64,000 nt of DNA from an uncultured Verrucomicrobiales bacterium (GCA_937928735.1 CALFVF010000011.1:1-64000), one strand, 5' to 3'. Counted from the stretch's first letter, positions 11,293-20,597 are shown. Numbers and translations are program-made. Notes: generated by a model from the sequence alone, not told the origin.

Positions 11293-12171
11293 ATGAGCCA
11301 GCAAAAATTCGTCGAAATCTACAATCTCATTAAAGAATATCCAAATCCCTTTGGAGAAGACTTTCGAGTTGTCGATGGCTTTAACCTCAATATTCAAAAG
11401 GGAGAATTTGTTTCCCTCATCGGCCACAGTGGCTGTGGCAAATCCACCGTCCTCACTATGCTCGCAGGGCTCAATGAGATCTCAGACGGTGGTATCATTG
11501 TCGGCCCCAAGGAAATCTCAGGCCCAGGTCCCGACCGCGCGGTGGTCTTCCAGGCACCTTGCCTCATGCCGTGGATGACCGCCTACCAGAATGTGCAGCT
11601 CGGCGTGAATAATGTCTATCCACACGCGAGTAAAAAGGAGCGCCAGCAAATCATCGAATACGCCCTCTCTGCAGTGGGGTTAAAAGAATCGATGAAGAAG
11701 TACCCACGTGAGCTCTCTGGTGGCATGCAGCAAAGAGTGGGTATAGCGCGTGCGATCGCCCTGCGCCCCAGCGTGCTTTTGTTAGACGAGCCCTTCGGTA
11801 GACTCGACTCCCTCACACGTATGGAGCTGCAAGATGTTCTCATTGAAATCATTGATCGTGAGAAACTCACCGCAGTGCTAGTCAGCCATGATGTCGATGA
11901 ATCCGTCTTTATGTCTGATCGAGTCGTCATGATGACCAATGGCCCCAAGGCGAAGGTTGGTGAAATTCTAGAAATCGACTTTGAGCGCCCAAGAAACAGA
12001 GAAGTCATCTTTAAAGATCCCGCTTTCTTTGAGTTCCGTGAGCACCTCCTCGCCTTCCTTGAGCAGCGCGCTCACCTGCGGGGAGACATTCGAGTCCATA
12101 GCCGTGGTAACACCGTCGGCTACAGCACGGATGCAGTCACTGACTCTGAAGCTGCCATGGTGGCGCATTGA
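11293..12171 (+). CDS. ABC transporter ATP-binding protein (NrtD-like), second of two
   Basis: Second ATPase of the importer, 292 residues. Walker [10 protein letters not shown] (44-52), signature LSGG (141-144), Walker B LLLDEP (162-167) and H-loop His199 (VSHDVDES) are all canonical. The Q-loop region reads [11 protein letters not shown]. The tail after about 230 carries the ERPRNR segment seen in nitrate/taurine-type ATPases. It follows the first ATPase by 41 bases and closes the four-gene operon. The channel gene starts 33 bases after and may be read through, but has no obvious functional tie. Confidence 0.88.
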   Translation: MSQQKFVEIYNLIKEYPNPFGEDFRVVDGFNLNIQKGEFVSLIGHSGCGKSTVLTMLAGLNEISDGGIIVGPKEISGPGPDRAVVFQAPCLMPWMTAYQNVQLGVNNVYPHASKKERQQIIEYALSAVGLKESMKKYPRELSGGMQQRVGIARAIALRPSVLLLDEPFGRLDSLTRMELQDVLIEIIDREKLTAVLVSHDVDESVFMSDRVVMMTNGPKAKVGEILEIDFERPRNREVIFKDPAFFEFREHLLAFLEQRAHLRGDIRVHSRGNTVGYSTDAVTDSEAAMVAH

Positions 12172-12204
12172 CTTCTCCCAAAAATCGAGAGATAATTCGC
12201 CTTG

Positions 12205-13047
12205 ATGTCTCAAGGCACAAAAGACCCTTCACTCAGACAACGCCTCAGAGACATCGTCTTTGAGGCGGAAACACCTCTGGGCAAGCTCTTTGATATCGCC
12301 CTACTCTGGCTGATAGGACTCAGTGTACTCGCAGTGATGCTAGAGACTGTCTCTAGTATCGGTAATCGCTACCGCGAGATGTTCTATATCGCTGAGTGGG
12401 TCTTTACGATTCTCTTCACGCTCGAGTACATCCTCAGACTCTGGGTATCGAAGCGCCCCAGCCACTACGCGAAGAGCTTTTTTGGCATTGTCGATCTACT
12501 CTCCATTCTGCCCAGTTACCTGCTTCTCTTCCCGGGACTTGGTGCCAGCACCTCCCTCGTTGTCATTCGTATCCTGCGCCTGCTGCGGATGTTTCGCGTG
12601 CTCAAGATGGTGCACCATATTCGTGGTGCGCGCGTCATTCTGCGCGGCCTTATCAATGCCCGAGCGAAGATCACCGTCTTTTTCTTCACCCTGCTTGTTC
12701 TCGCAGTCATCGCTGGCACCCTCATGTACCTTGTCGAAAAGGACACCCCGCAGTCCCAGTTCACCAGTATCCCCACAAGCATCTACTACGCTATTGTGTC
12801 GATGACCACCGTGGGCTACGGAGACATCACAGCTCAGACCCTCATTGGCAAGCTCCTCACCACCATTCTCATCCTCGCAGGATACGCCATTATTTCGGTA
12901 CCCACAGGGATCGTGTCCGCAGAATTCTACAAAAGCTATAAGGACGAAGATGAAACCACAGATGCCTGCCCATCCTGTGGCGTCCACGGTCACCTACTAG
13001 ATGCGAACTACTGCCGCCGCTGCGGTGACTCCCTCTCTGAGGAGTAA
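12205..13047 (+). CDS. Voltage-gated potassium-type ion channel with C-terminal zinc ribbon
   Basis: Inner-membrane cation channel of the six-helix voltage-gated superfamily. The S4 helix has basic residues at every third place (RILRLLRMFRVLK), and the selectivity filter is TTVGYGD (about 201-207), the potassium signature. After S6 a short cytoplasmic tail ends in a CPSC...CRRC zinc ribbon in the last 25 residues. The frame opens at TTG 12202; ATG 12205 is the likelier start. At about 280 residues it is the size of the KvAP-like bacterial family. Confidence 0.85.
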   Translation: MSQGTKDPSLRQRLRDIVFEAETPLGKLFDIALLWLIGLSVLAVMLETVSSIGNRYREMFYIAEWVFTILFTLEYILRLWVSKRPSHYAKSFFGIVDLLSILPSYLLLFPGLGASTSLVVIRILRLLRMFRVLKMVHHIRGARVILRGLINARAKITVFFFTLLVLAVIAGTLMYLVEKDTPQSQFTSIPTSIYYAIVSMTTVGYGDITAQTLIGKLLTTILILAGYAIISVPTGIVSAEFYKSYKDEDETTDACPSCGVHGHLLDANYCRRCGDSLSEE

Positions 13048-13135
13048 CCCCCTCTGCGAGGAAATAAACCATCTCCTGAGCCTGTAAACAAAGAGGCTTG
13101 AAATACCCCTCTCATGCTCTATCACACCACACGCT

Positions 13136-14317
13136 ATGGCACATTCAGTAGACGATGCTCTTAAGATCCTCACCAGTGGAGTGGCGAAGGTTCTCAACAC
13201 AGAAGAACTCAAAGAAAAACTCAAACTCGATCGCCCACTGAGAGTCAAACTCGGCGTCGACCCCACAGCTCCCGACATCCACCTCGGGCACACTGTCGCT
13301 ATCGAGAAACTGCGCCAATTCCAAGAACTCGGCCACACTGCCGTGCTCATCATCGGAGACTTCACAGCCACTGTCGGAGATCCCACAGGCCGCTCCGCGG
13401 CACGCCCACCTATCACGCGAGAGGAAGTCCTTGCGAACGCGAAAACCTACACCGACCAAGCCTTTAAAATCCTCGATGCCGAGAAAACAGAAATCGTCTA
13501 CAATGGTGACTGGTTTCGCAAAATGACCTACGAGGAAGTGCTCAAACTCAATAGCCGCGTCACCATGCAGCAGATGATGCAGCGCGAGGACTTTAAGAAA
13601 CGCATCAGCGAAGGCACTGAGGTACGCCTCCATGAAATCCAGTATCCTATCATGCAAGGCTGGGACTCCGTGATGGTGCGCTCAGATGTCGAACTCGGCG
13701 GCACCGATCAGCTCTTTAATAACCTTGTAGGCCGTGACTTGCAGAAAGAAGAAGGCATGCCTCAGCAAGTCGTCATCCTCATGCCACTACTCGAAGGACT
13801 CGATGGCATCAAAAAGATGTCGAAGTCCTCTAAAAACTACATCGGCGTAAGTGAGCCAGCCACAGAGATGGTGAATAAAATCATGAGTGTCTCCGATGAA
13901 CTCATGGATCGCTACTACAGCCTCTTACTCGGCCAGCAGCGAGACACAACTCTACACCCACGAGATGCCAAACTCGCCCTAGCAGAAGCGATCGCCACGC
14001 GCTACCACGACTCTAACAGCGCCAAAAGCGCCTGCGAACTCTGGATGCAACGCGGCCAAGGCGACCAGTCCGCCGGGGCCAAAGAACTCGCCCTCACCGA
14101 GCTACCCACCGAGCTCACCGTTCTCACCCTCGCCGCCGCCGCATTCAAAGTCGGCTTTGGCATCACCAAGTCCAATGGCGAGCTCAAGAAGCAATCCATT
14201 CTCCCCGGAGCCATCCAGCTCAATGGTGAAAAACTCCAAGACCCAGCAGCCACAGTCACACTCCAGGCCGGAGATATCCTACGCCTCAGCAAGAAGCACA
14301 CGGTACAGATCCTCTAG
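13136..14317 (+). CDS. tyrS: Tyrosine--tRNA ligase
   Basis: Charges tRNA-Tyr in the cytosol. A class I synthetase of 393 residues with the HIGH-type motif H49-L-G-H52 in GVDPTAPDIHLGH and KMSKS at 227-231. The specificity segment (ELGGTDQLFN) is present. The C-terminal 60 residues have the S4-like RNA-binding fold (GAIQLNGEKLQ, then TVTLQAGDILRL). The motif layout fits the TyrZ-like subgroup rather than the E. coli TyrS subgroup. It is a stand-alone gene with about 90 bases upstream. Confidence 0.95.
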   Translation: MAHSVDDALKILTSGVAKVLNTEELKEKLKLDRPLRVKLGVDPTAPDIHLGHTVAIEKLRQFQELGHTAVLIIGDFTATVGDPTGRSAARPPITREEVLANAKTYTDQAFKILDAEKTEIVYNGDWFRKMTYEEVLKLNSRVTMQQMMQREDFKKRISEGTEVRLHEIQYPIMQGWDSVMVRSDVELGGTDQLFNNLVGRDLQKEEGMPQQVVILMPLLEGLDGIKKMSKSSKNYIGVSEPATEMVNKIMSVSDELMDRYYSLLLGQQRDTTLHPRDAKLALAEAIATRYHDSNSAKSACELWMQRGQGDQSAGAKELALTELPTELTVLTLAAAAFKVGFGITKSNGELKKQSILPGAIQLNGEKLQDPAATVTLQAGDILRLSKKHTVQIL

Positions 14318-14468
14318 CATTCTCTATGCCCGCCTAAAGCTCTCCCTCTTATCTGATTCGCTATCTATAAAGGGCTTTAAACACCCATTTGACACGGATA
14401 GACCAATTCACTCACAGAGCTAGAATCCACGCATTCTCGTTGACTATCAGCTATCTTATGCTAGCTTT

Positions 14469-15017
14469 ATGGGAGACAGTCATCAAGGTAATAACTCCCC
14501 TATCGTGAGCAATACTAACTCTATTCTAGTAGGTCAATTTGACGGATTCATCTGGGTTCGGTGCGACGGCAAAGGTTCGTTTCACAATAGCCCTGAGATG
14601 AAACACTGGATTGATGGGCGCCTCAAAAAAGGTGTCCAACATCTCGTGGTTGATCTCGCTCACTGCACGGCTATGGATTCTACCTTTATGGGGACAATTG
14701 CCGCTGCTGCCATGAAGCTTATGCAGACTGGAGGTCTTATGGAGATCGCCCATGCCAGTGATAAAAATAAAGAATCACTAGAGGATCTTGGTCTAGATGC
14801 CGTCATGAAAATCAACAATTCTGAACCAATCTGGACAAACCAGCTTGATAGTATCTATCAGCAACTCAGCACTCCTAAAAGCATCCAGAATACAGACAGC
14901 ACTCAGCATATTTTTGATGCGCACAAGCAGCTCTGTGAGGCAGATGCGGACAATACCTCGAAATTTAACGCTGTGCTCGATTGTTTAGAGGCCGAGCTGG
15001 CTTCTCGTAAGAAGTAG
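14469..15017 (+). CDS. STAS-domain protein (anti-sigma factor antagonist type)
   Basis: 182 residues. Residues about 20-125 form a STAS domain: LVVDLAHCTAMDSTFMGTIAAAA matches the strand-loop-helix around the phosphorylatable Ser/Thr of anti-anti-sigma factors, with MDST in the usual place. The C-terminal tail (about 130-182) is helical and acidic. In partner-switching systems such proteins bind an anti-sigma kinase. No kinase or phosphatase is adjacent, so the partner is unknown. Confidence 0.75.
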   Translation: MGDSHQGNNSPIVSNTNSILVGQFDGFIWVRCDGKGSFHNSPEMKHWIDGRLKKGVQHLVVDLAHCTAMDSTFMGTIAAAAMKLMQTGGLMEIAHASDKNKESLEDLGLDAVMKINNSEPIWTNQLDSIYQQLSTPKSIQNTDSTQHIFDAHKQLCEADADNTSKFNAVLDCLEAELASRKK

Positions 15018-15132
15018 TTCTATAGTTTCTCCAACCACTCCCTCTTCACATCCTTGTTCTTCAAACGATTTTCGCTTTACCCCGCAGACTAGAGCCTTTA
15101 CACAACTGCCAACTTATCTCACTGACAGAGCT

Positions 15133-15243
15133 ATGATGAAGAAAAAAACAATCAAGATGTGCATCTACCTATTTATTGTCGCACACATCTGTACTTTTAT
15201 TTGGTCTGCCTACACGGTCGTTGACCTTATGGGGCTGGTATAA
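15133..15243 (+). CDS. Possible 36-residue membrane peptide
   Basis: ATG 15133 opens 36 codons ending at TAA 15241. The product has a Lys-rich start (MMKKKTIK) and a single hydrophobic helix of about 20 residues (YLFIVAHICTFIWSAYTVV), which is the layout of a small membrane protein. Only a weak purine-rich stretch precedes the start (GACAGAG). It lies in the gap between the STAS gene and the convergent panE. Chance cannot be excluded. Confidence 0.35.
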   Translation: MMKKKTIKMCIYLFIVAHICTFIWSAYTVVDLMGLV

Positions 15244-15282
15244 CTTCTGTTATTTACCCTACTTTGTAGAGCAATCCTCATC

Positions 15283-15327
15283 GCGCTATTTCTTATTGCG
15301 CTATTTCTTACCGCACTGTGCCTTATT
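15283..15327. repeat. 15-bp tandem repeat over the panE stop codon
   Basis: Two near-identical 15-bp units, GCGCTATTTCTTATT (15283-15297) and GCGCTATTTCTTACC (15298-15312), are followed by one degenerate unit to 15327. The array spans the panE stop codon, so the last residues of that protein (RNKAQCGKK) come from it. It looks like local duplication at the gene end. Confidence 0.7.
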
Positions 15328-16275
15328 GCGCTGCTCTATACACTGCTTCACTCGCTGTGCGAGTTCTGTCATTTCAGGTACAGAGAGACCTAGATTCTTA
15401 GCGATCTCAAGTGGTCGTGCCCATATGGCGTCGTATTCGACAGCACGGCCTTCGATGTAATCAATCATACTGGAGGGGCGGTAGGCTCCCATGGTGTAGG
15501 TGACACGAATTTGCTCCTCAAGAAAGCTCGCAGGTATCTGGTGTCCAAGTGCCTCTGAGACTTTAGCGACTTCTTGCATGAGTTCTCTCACCTCGTGCTC
15601 TCGTGATTTTTCCTCTAAGAGCGTGAGGGTGTCGACCCCTCCCTCAGCAATAGCTAGGCCATTGAAGGGAATGTTCCAGATGAGTTTTCGCCACTGCGCG
15701 GCTTCTAAATTCGTGACAATTTCACAAGGAATCTCTGCCTGCTGTGCGACTACTTTTAATTCTCGCACATAGGCTGAGTTCTCCTGCGTGTAGTCTCCGA
15801 TTCGTATGAGCCCAGAGGCTGTGTGTGATATGACTCCCGCACGGAGACGATTAATACAAACAAAGCACAATCCCCCAAGGACTCTGTGTGCTCCGAATAA
15901 ATCGGCTAGGTATTCGCAGTTTCCAAGACCATTCTGCAGTGTCAGTAGTCTTGTTTCTTTACCCACTAGGGGTGAAATCACTGCTTTCGCAGCGCAATTG
16001 GATGTGGTCTTCCACGCAATGATGACTAAGTCGACCTCTCCTATGTCTTCGCTATTGGAAAAACATTGCACTGGATTTAGGCTAAAATCACCACTCACAC
16101 TGCGAATCTCTAGTCCTCGCTCTTTCACCGCGGGATAGTCTGAGCGTAGCAAAAACGACACATCTCCCCCTGCTTGCGCTAGACGTGCTCCGTAGTAGCT
16201 CCCCACAGCTCCCGACCCCACTATCGCGATCTTACCTACTTGGGCGGCCCCTTCTTTATTGTCGTTTTTGTTCAT
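15301..16275 (-). CDS. panE: 2-dehydropantoate 2-reductase (PanE/ApbA family)
   Basis: NADPH-dependent reduction of ketopantoate to pantoate in pantothenate and CoA synthesis. The dinucleotide-binding loop is G20-S-G22-A-V-G25 (KIAIVGSGAVGSYYG). LLTLQNGLGNCE matches the substrate-binding segment, and the C-terminal helical domain has the conserved NIPFNGLA and the VEYDAIWARPLEIA segment. The length of 324 residues is normal. ATG 16275 is the natural start. Some paralogues act on other 2-keto acids, so the substrate is inferred. It stands alone on the minus strand. Confidence 0.85.
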   Translation of the reverse strand: MNKNDNKEGAAQVGKIAIVGSGAVGSYYGARLAQAGGDVSFLLRSDYPAVKERGLEIRSVSGDFSLNPVQCFSNSEDIGEVDLVIIAWKTTSNCAAKAVISPLVGKETRLLTLQNGLGNCEYLADLFGAHRVLGGLCFVCINRLRAGVISHTASGLIRIGDYTQENSAYVRELKVVAQQAEIPCEIVTNLEAAQWRKLIWNIPFNGLAIAEGGVDTLTLLEEKSREHEVRELMQEVAKVSEALGHQIPASFLEEQIRVTYTMGAYRPSSMIDYIEGRAVEYDAIWARPLEIAKNLGLSVPEMTELAQRVKQCIEQRNKAQCGKK

Positions 16276-16537
16276 TTGTGGCTAGTTCTCTCTTGCTATA
16301 TCCACTGCTGTTTTGTCATTCAAGTTCTCTCCGACTCATCCTTTAGGGTACCTATACGTCCAGTTTTTTGCATAATGTGTGCGATTATAACAAAATAAAG
16401 ATCAAGATAACCAGAGAATTTTATGAACGAATCCTTGGCGACTACTCCTTCTCCATGTTAACATGTTGACACACTAAGCAGTAAACCTCCGTGGCCACTC
16501 ATCGAATTCTACAGATTTTTACACTCTATCTCACTCC

Positions 16538-17236
16538 GTGACAGACGATTCTCCATCTTCACAACCTCATCCACTCCACCCAACTCCTCTTGGCGACTAC
16601 AAAGCCGAGGTGGATGAGAAGCGCCATGCCAAAGAACAAAATCAATTGATTCTCAATCGGCAAAAGCTGCGTGACGGCTGCTTGGACATGGATCGTATCA
16701 CACGAGATATTCTTTCTCCTGAGATCCTCAGTGCGGCCACTCTCGTGAAGTCAAATAACACGCCTCTTGAGGTGATTGAGCTCGAAACTGAAAGTCCTCT
16801 TGATCAGGAAATCTACCTACTCGGTATGCGCTTACGCTTTGGTAATAAGGAATTACCGACCAAAGTCGCCTTTGAGGGCGATCCTGAAACACATATATTT
16901 CACCTCTTCACTCGAATTCACGAGGAAGACGAACAAGAAGAGCTCATTCCCTTTCACGAGCTCATTCCTTCCCGTATACACGAAGTTCTCACACGAGTTT
17001 TCAAGGAGGTTCTACCAAAACTGAACTACCGGCCAAAGGTCATTCCAGATATTTTTTCCACAGATTCTTTCAAGGCTCCCTATCGAGTTCTTATGGAGGA
17101 AGAGGGCGAGACCGCTAATATCGCCACGACAGAGACTCTTAAAGAGGCCATTAAGATGGGCTCCACATTTAGCTCGATCTACAAGAAAAACGACACGCTA
17201 CGTATCGTTGATGCTAAAGAGACCTTGGTCTGCTAA
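16538..17236 (+). CDS. Hypothetical protein
   Basis: 232 residues, no family recognised. The start is a GTG at 16538 without a clear ribosome-binding site. Residues 1-50 are charged and probably disordered. The middle (about 70-150) looks alpha/beta with acidic runs (HEEDEQEELIPF). The end (about 165-230) includes ATTETLKEAIKMG and RIVDAKETL. No signal peptide or membrane helix is visible, so it is probably cytosolic. Its 3' end faces the mechanosensitive channel gene. Confidence 0.6.
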   Translation: MTDDSPSSQPHPLHPTPLGDYKAEVDEKRHAKEQNQLILNRQKLRDGCLDMDRITRDILSPEILSAATLVKSNNTPLEVIELETESPLDQEIYLLGMRLRFGNKELPTKVAFEGDPETHIFHLFTRIHEEDEQEELIPFHELIPSRIHEVLTRVFKEVLPKLNYRPKVIPDIFSTDSFKAPYRVLMEEEGETANIATTETLKEAIKMGSTFSSIYKKNDTLRIVDAKETLVC

Positions 17237-17294
17237 TACCAATGAGAAAAACCAATACCTTGGGACTCCACAAGAAGCCCCAAGATGCTCTAAA

Positions 17295-18212
17295 TTACTC
17301 TGCGGAGCGTCCACGTACGGCCTGATTAATTAGCTCTTCATTTGGCACAATAATAAAGCCACCGTCTCTGCGCTGTAGTTTCGTGGTCACTGGTCCCACT
17401 CCTGCGACTTTCACATGCTCTTGCTGGTATTCGATTTCCGTTCCTACCGTGTAGAGATCTCTCGCATAAACACCTGACACAATACTCTTGGCAAGTCCCT
17501 TTAGACCAAGCCCCATACAGATAGCTATGGCAAGGGCGAGTCCAGAGAGGATGATTTTCACCGATGAGTTTAATAGTTCCGTCTCTATACCAAGCTGGCT
17601 CAGTGCCACGGTGAGTACCAACACAAAGACAAAGCCAAATAGAATGTTCGCTAATGTCTTTGCATAAGACAGCCCTAGTGAGTCGAGGGCAGAGTGAACC
17701 GCATTCTGAATCAAATCTGCGACCATGAAGCCCACAAGCATGATAATTCCTGCCGTCATTACCTTGGGCAGGAAGCCCATGACGCGATCAATCAGAGCTG
17801 TCACATCCTCTACACCGAGATTATCCGCAGCATTTTTCACCACAAAGAGAATCACGACCCAAAAGATCCCTTTGGCGATGATTTCTGTGGGCGAGCCTTT
17901 GAGGCCTAGGCGGTTAAAGATCGCAGCTATTCCCGCCTTTTCCAATAAGGTATCAAACTGCAAGCCCTCTAGGGTCTTACCGACGAGACGGCGTAAAAAC
18001 TTCGCGACAAAGACACCGACAAGTAAGATTGCCACCCCGCCTATGAGATTAGGTAATGAGTTGACGATACCCTCCCACATGCCTGTGAAGGTTTTAATGA
18101 TAGGGTCAAGTATGATATCAAGTGCCCCTTGGGACTCTTGGACTTGACTAGCCAGTTCTTCCTTTGGCTGGTTTTCGACGGTGTCTGTCACTTGAGCGAT
18201 TGGTAAATTCAT
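17295..18212 (-). CDS. Small-conductance mechanosensitive channel family protein
   Basis: 305 residues with about five to six hydrophobic helices. The pattern is of repeated conserved TM-helix units (LPNLIGGVAILLVGVFVAKFL, then LPKVMTAGIIMLVGFMVADL), as in bacterial proteins with PF05552-type helices. The C-terminal 75 residues hold a short MscS-like beta domain (YTVGTEIEYQQEHVKV, then RRDGGFIIVPNEELI). It lacks the large alpha-beta vestibule of classical MscS. A role in osmotic release is inferred from the family. Confidence 0.8.
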   Translation of the reverse strand: MNLPIAQVTDTVENQPKEELASQVQESQGALDIILDPIIKTFTGMWEGIVNSLPNLIGGVAILLVGVFVAKFLRRLVGKTLEGLQFDTLLEKAGIAAIFNRLGLKGSPTEIIAKGIFWVVILFVVKNAADNLGVEDVTALIDRVMGFLPKVMTAGIIMLVGFMVADLIQNAVHSALDSLGLSYAKTLANILFGFVFVLVLTVALSQLGIETELLNSSVKIILSGLALAIAICMGLGLKGLAKSIVSGVYARDLYTVGTEIEYQQEHVKVAGVGPVTTKLQRRDGGFIIVPNEELINQAVRGRSAE

Positions 18213-18242
18213 AGTAATTGTGTGCGTTGTGTATGAAATTTT

Positions 18243-18497
18243 CTACGGTTTATAATCAATCGAGCTATCTCCTGAAATAGAGCCAAAAAATGCCCCACAA
18301 AACCCTGTAATAGCTTCTGAGAAACTAATGAAGACAAATGAGGTGGTTTGTTTGAGAATATTCTCAAGAATTGCCCTCTCTGTAATGCGATCAATACGCT
18401 CGTAATTAGGCGTCTCGTGAACCACCCAGCCTGCTTTATGAAAAAGCTGCTGCATTTGGCGCTCATGTTGGCTGTAGTTTTCATCATTAATCATCAC
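18243..18497 (-). CDS. Small protein translationally coupled to the ECF sigma gene
   Basis: 84 residues counted from GTG 18497, 83 from ATG 18494. It begins only a few bases after the stop of the sigma factor gene, so the two are probably translated together. The first 50 residues are polar and helical (QHERQMQQLFHKAGWVVHE). Residues about 52-76 are hydrophobic (FVFISFSEAITGFCGAFF), enough for one membrane helix. Position and layout suit a small anti-sigma or sensor partner, but no zinc-binding anti-sigma motif is present. The role is inferred from position only. Confidence 0.5.
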   Translation of the reverse strand: MMINDENYSQHERQMQQLFHKAGWVVHETPNYERIDRITERAILENILKQTTSFVFISFSEAITGFCGAFFGSISGDSSIDYKP

Positions 18498-18502
18498 TCT
18501 AT

Positions 18503-19126
18503 CTAGGTAAGGGGTAGGTCACCTCCTCCGGTGGTTTTCATGTAGGTTTCTTTAAAGACATCCAGAGCCCGATATAGCCTCATCTTGGCTGCAGAGAGCC
18601 CTATTTCTAGAACGTCTGCTATTTCTTGAATGGTTAATCCTGAAATAAATTTCATCACAATAATCTCTCTATCCACGTCTTTGAGCTTACCGATCACCTC
18701 GCGCACAATCTCACTGAGCTCTTCATCTTGTTGGTATGTATCATGTTCTGGTGTCAATTGTACGGTTTGTTCTTGGTATGCCTCAGAGCCTTCTCTTTTA
18801 CGGATTATCTTTGAGAGGCGGTTACGGCAGTAATTGTGCACAATTTTATACAACCAAGTCTTAAATTGTGAGCGCCCCTCAAATTGATGGATCTTGTGAA
18901 ACACCTGAATAAGGGCATCTTGTGCCACCTCCTCGGCATCATCCCGAGAGCCAATCACCTTCGCACAGGTATTGAGAACAAGGCCCTCGTACCGGCGCAA
19001 AAGCTCACGATACGCGGTCAGGTCATTGGGCAGTTCCTTCTTACATAGATCCACAATCTCCGCGTCAGATAAGTCCTCAAGACCCTCTACTCTGCGTGAT
19101 GCTAATTTACGTAATGCCTCTACCAT
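18503..19126 (-). CDS. ECF-type RNA polymerase sigma factor
   Basis: Alternative sigma-70 family factor of 207 residues. Region 2 spans about 40-110 (YRELLRRYEGLVLNTCAKVIG, then DDAEEVAQDALIQVFHKI and FKTWLYKIVHNYCRNRL). A variable linker follows. Region 4 is at about 140-195 with a helix-turn-helix (DREIIVMKFISGLTIQEIADVLEIG, AAKMRLYRALD). The N-terminal 30 residues are longer than in many ECF factors. It is divergent from dprA across a 312-base gap holding copy B of the palindromic repeat, and is followed by the small coupled gene. Confidence 0.9.
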   Translation of the reverse strand: MVEALRKLASRRVEGLEDLSDAEIVDLCKKELPNDLTAYRELLRRYEGLVLNTCAKVIGSRDDAEEVAQDALIQVFHKIHQFEGRSQFKTWLYKIVHNYCRNRLSKIIRKREGSEAYQEQTVQLTPEHDTYQQDEELSEIVREVIGKLKDVDREIIVMKFISGLTIQEIADVLEIGLSAAKMRLYRALDVFKETYMKTTGGGDLPLT

Positions 19127-19205
19127 AAGTTTCTACCATGATTAACTTGCGCCAGTTCTAGCACGCTCGCTCACGAGATGCAACAGCCTCTATGGCCAAG
19201 AATAA

Positions 19206-19377
19206 GCCTTTAGTCCGCCTTCAGTAACCTACTTTCAATGGAAAATGCCTTCAGGGTTTTTCAGATCAAGGCAAATGCAATTTCGCCTGCATAATTTCAT
19301 AAGGATTAGGGGTAACACAGAGGCCGAAAAAGCTGCATGCATTTTCGCAAATAAGGCTACTGGAAACGCCCTTAAGT
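19206..19377. repeat. Dispersed palindromic repeat, copy B
   Basis: This is the most complete copy. The inner arms GAAAATGCCTTCAG (about 19241-19254) and CTGCATGCATTTTC (about 19332-19345) pair, and the outer arms continue the pairing to both ends: AGTAACCT on the left with AGGCTACT on the right. The centre is ATTTCATAAGGAT. It fills most of the gap between the sigma factor and dprA, so it is transcribed only if promoters lie outside or within it. Confidence 0.8.
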
Positions 19378-19438
19378 AATCAAATGAACATAAATAGTGT
19401 TGAAATGCTTCCAGTTTCTCTCTATCAGAAATGGTACT

Positions 19439-20590
19439 ATGACATCGAGAGAAGCCATCATCGCACTCAATATGTTGCCGAAATTAGGGCCCATTAAAGT
19501 CCGCAATCTCATTGATTCACTGGGATCTGCCGAGGCCATCTTCTCTGCCAGCACGACGACCCTGGAGTCCGTCCAAGGTATCGGCCCCTCGATTTCAAAC
19601 ATCATTCGCCACTGGCAGGACTATGTCGATCTGAGCCAAGAAATCCAGCAGGCCAGAGAGCGCCAAATACGCATCATCACCAAAGAAGACGCCTGCTACC
19701 CAGCACCGCTCCGAGAAAGCTATGATCCCCCACTTTGCCTCTATCTCTGGGGAGAAATCTTAGCGGAGGATAATCGCGCTATTGCCATGGTCGGCTCAAG
19801 GCGCACCACTCACTACGGTCGTGACACAGCCCACCAGTTCGCCTTTCAGCTCGCTCAGCTCGGCTACACAGTAATATCAGGCCTCGCGCGCGGGATCGAC
19901 ACCTACAGCCACGAGGGCGCTCTCGCTGGAGGTGGCAGAACAATTGCCGTCATAGGCTCAGGACTGACAAAAATGTATCCACCTGAGAATATGGCACTCG
20001 CCGAGCGTATTGCAGATGGGCGGGGTGCTGTCGTCTCTGAGTTCCCCCTCAATAAAGCTCCTGACAAAAAGACCTTTCCTATGCGAAATCGTATTGTGGC
20101 GGCTTGGTCCAGTGGGGTGTTAGTTGTTGAGGCACCCTCGCGCTCAGGCTCTCTGATCACTGCAAATATAGCCAACGACATCGGCCGCCCCATTTACGCC
20201 GTCCCTGGCTCTATCCAGCAGCCACTCGCCGCAGGCTGTCACCAGCTGATTCGCGAGGGCGCCACACTAGTGACAGAAGCCTCCCACATTCATCACGACC
20301 TCCAAGAAACACGCTCCAGTGGATTTGTACCTTTCCAGCCAGAACTCACGAACCAGCAGACACAAGAGCCCAAGCTACCTACCTCGCAGCCTCCAAGCCC
20401 ACAGCTCCCAGTGGAGCAAGCAGCCATCCTTGGCAGCCTACAGAATGAAGCACTTCTACTGGATGAAATCACAGAACAAACCCAACTCCCTATCGCCACC
20501 GTTTCTCCCTCTCTACTCGCACTCGAGTTACTCGGCCTCATCATAAAACTACCAGGTGCGCGCTACGCCCAGAGAGGACACAGCGCCTAA
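19439..20590 (+). CDS. dprA: DNA-processing protein DprA
   Basis: Binds incoming single-stranded DNA in natural transformation and loads RecA. From ATG 19439 it is 383 residues. An N-terminal helix-hairpin-helix (LIDSLGSAEAIF, then VQGIGPSISN) precedes the Rossmann-like core: VGSRRTTHYGR, SGLARGIDTYSHEGAL, AVIGSGL, FPMRNRIVAAWS, VVEAPSRSGSLITA and AVPGS. A winged-helix-like end (QLPIATVSPSLLALELLGLI) closes it. The frame is open 14 codons further upstream, but that stretch is unlike the family. With comF nearby it suggests competence. Confidence 0.95.
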   Translation: MTSREAIIALNMLPKLGPIKVRNLIDSLGSAEAIFSASTTTLESVQGIGPSISNIIRHWQDYVDLSQEIQQARERQIRIITKEDACYPAPLRESYDPPLCLYLWGEILAEDNRAIAMVGSRRTTHYGRDTAHQFAFQLAQLGYTVISGLARGIDTYSHEGALAGGGRTIAVIGSGLTKMYPPENMALAERIADGRGAVVSEFPLNKAPDKKTFPMRNRIVAAWSSGVLVVEAPSRSGSLITANIANDIGRPIYAVPGSIQQPLAAGCHQLIREGATLVTEASHIHHDLQETRSSGFVPFQPELTNQQTQEPKLPTSQPPSPQLPVEQAAILGSLQNEALLLDEITEQTQLPIATVSPSLLALELLGLIIKLPGARYAQRGHSA

Positions 20591-20597
20591 CAATCAT

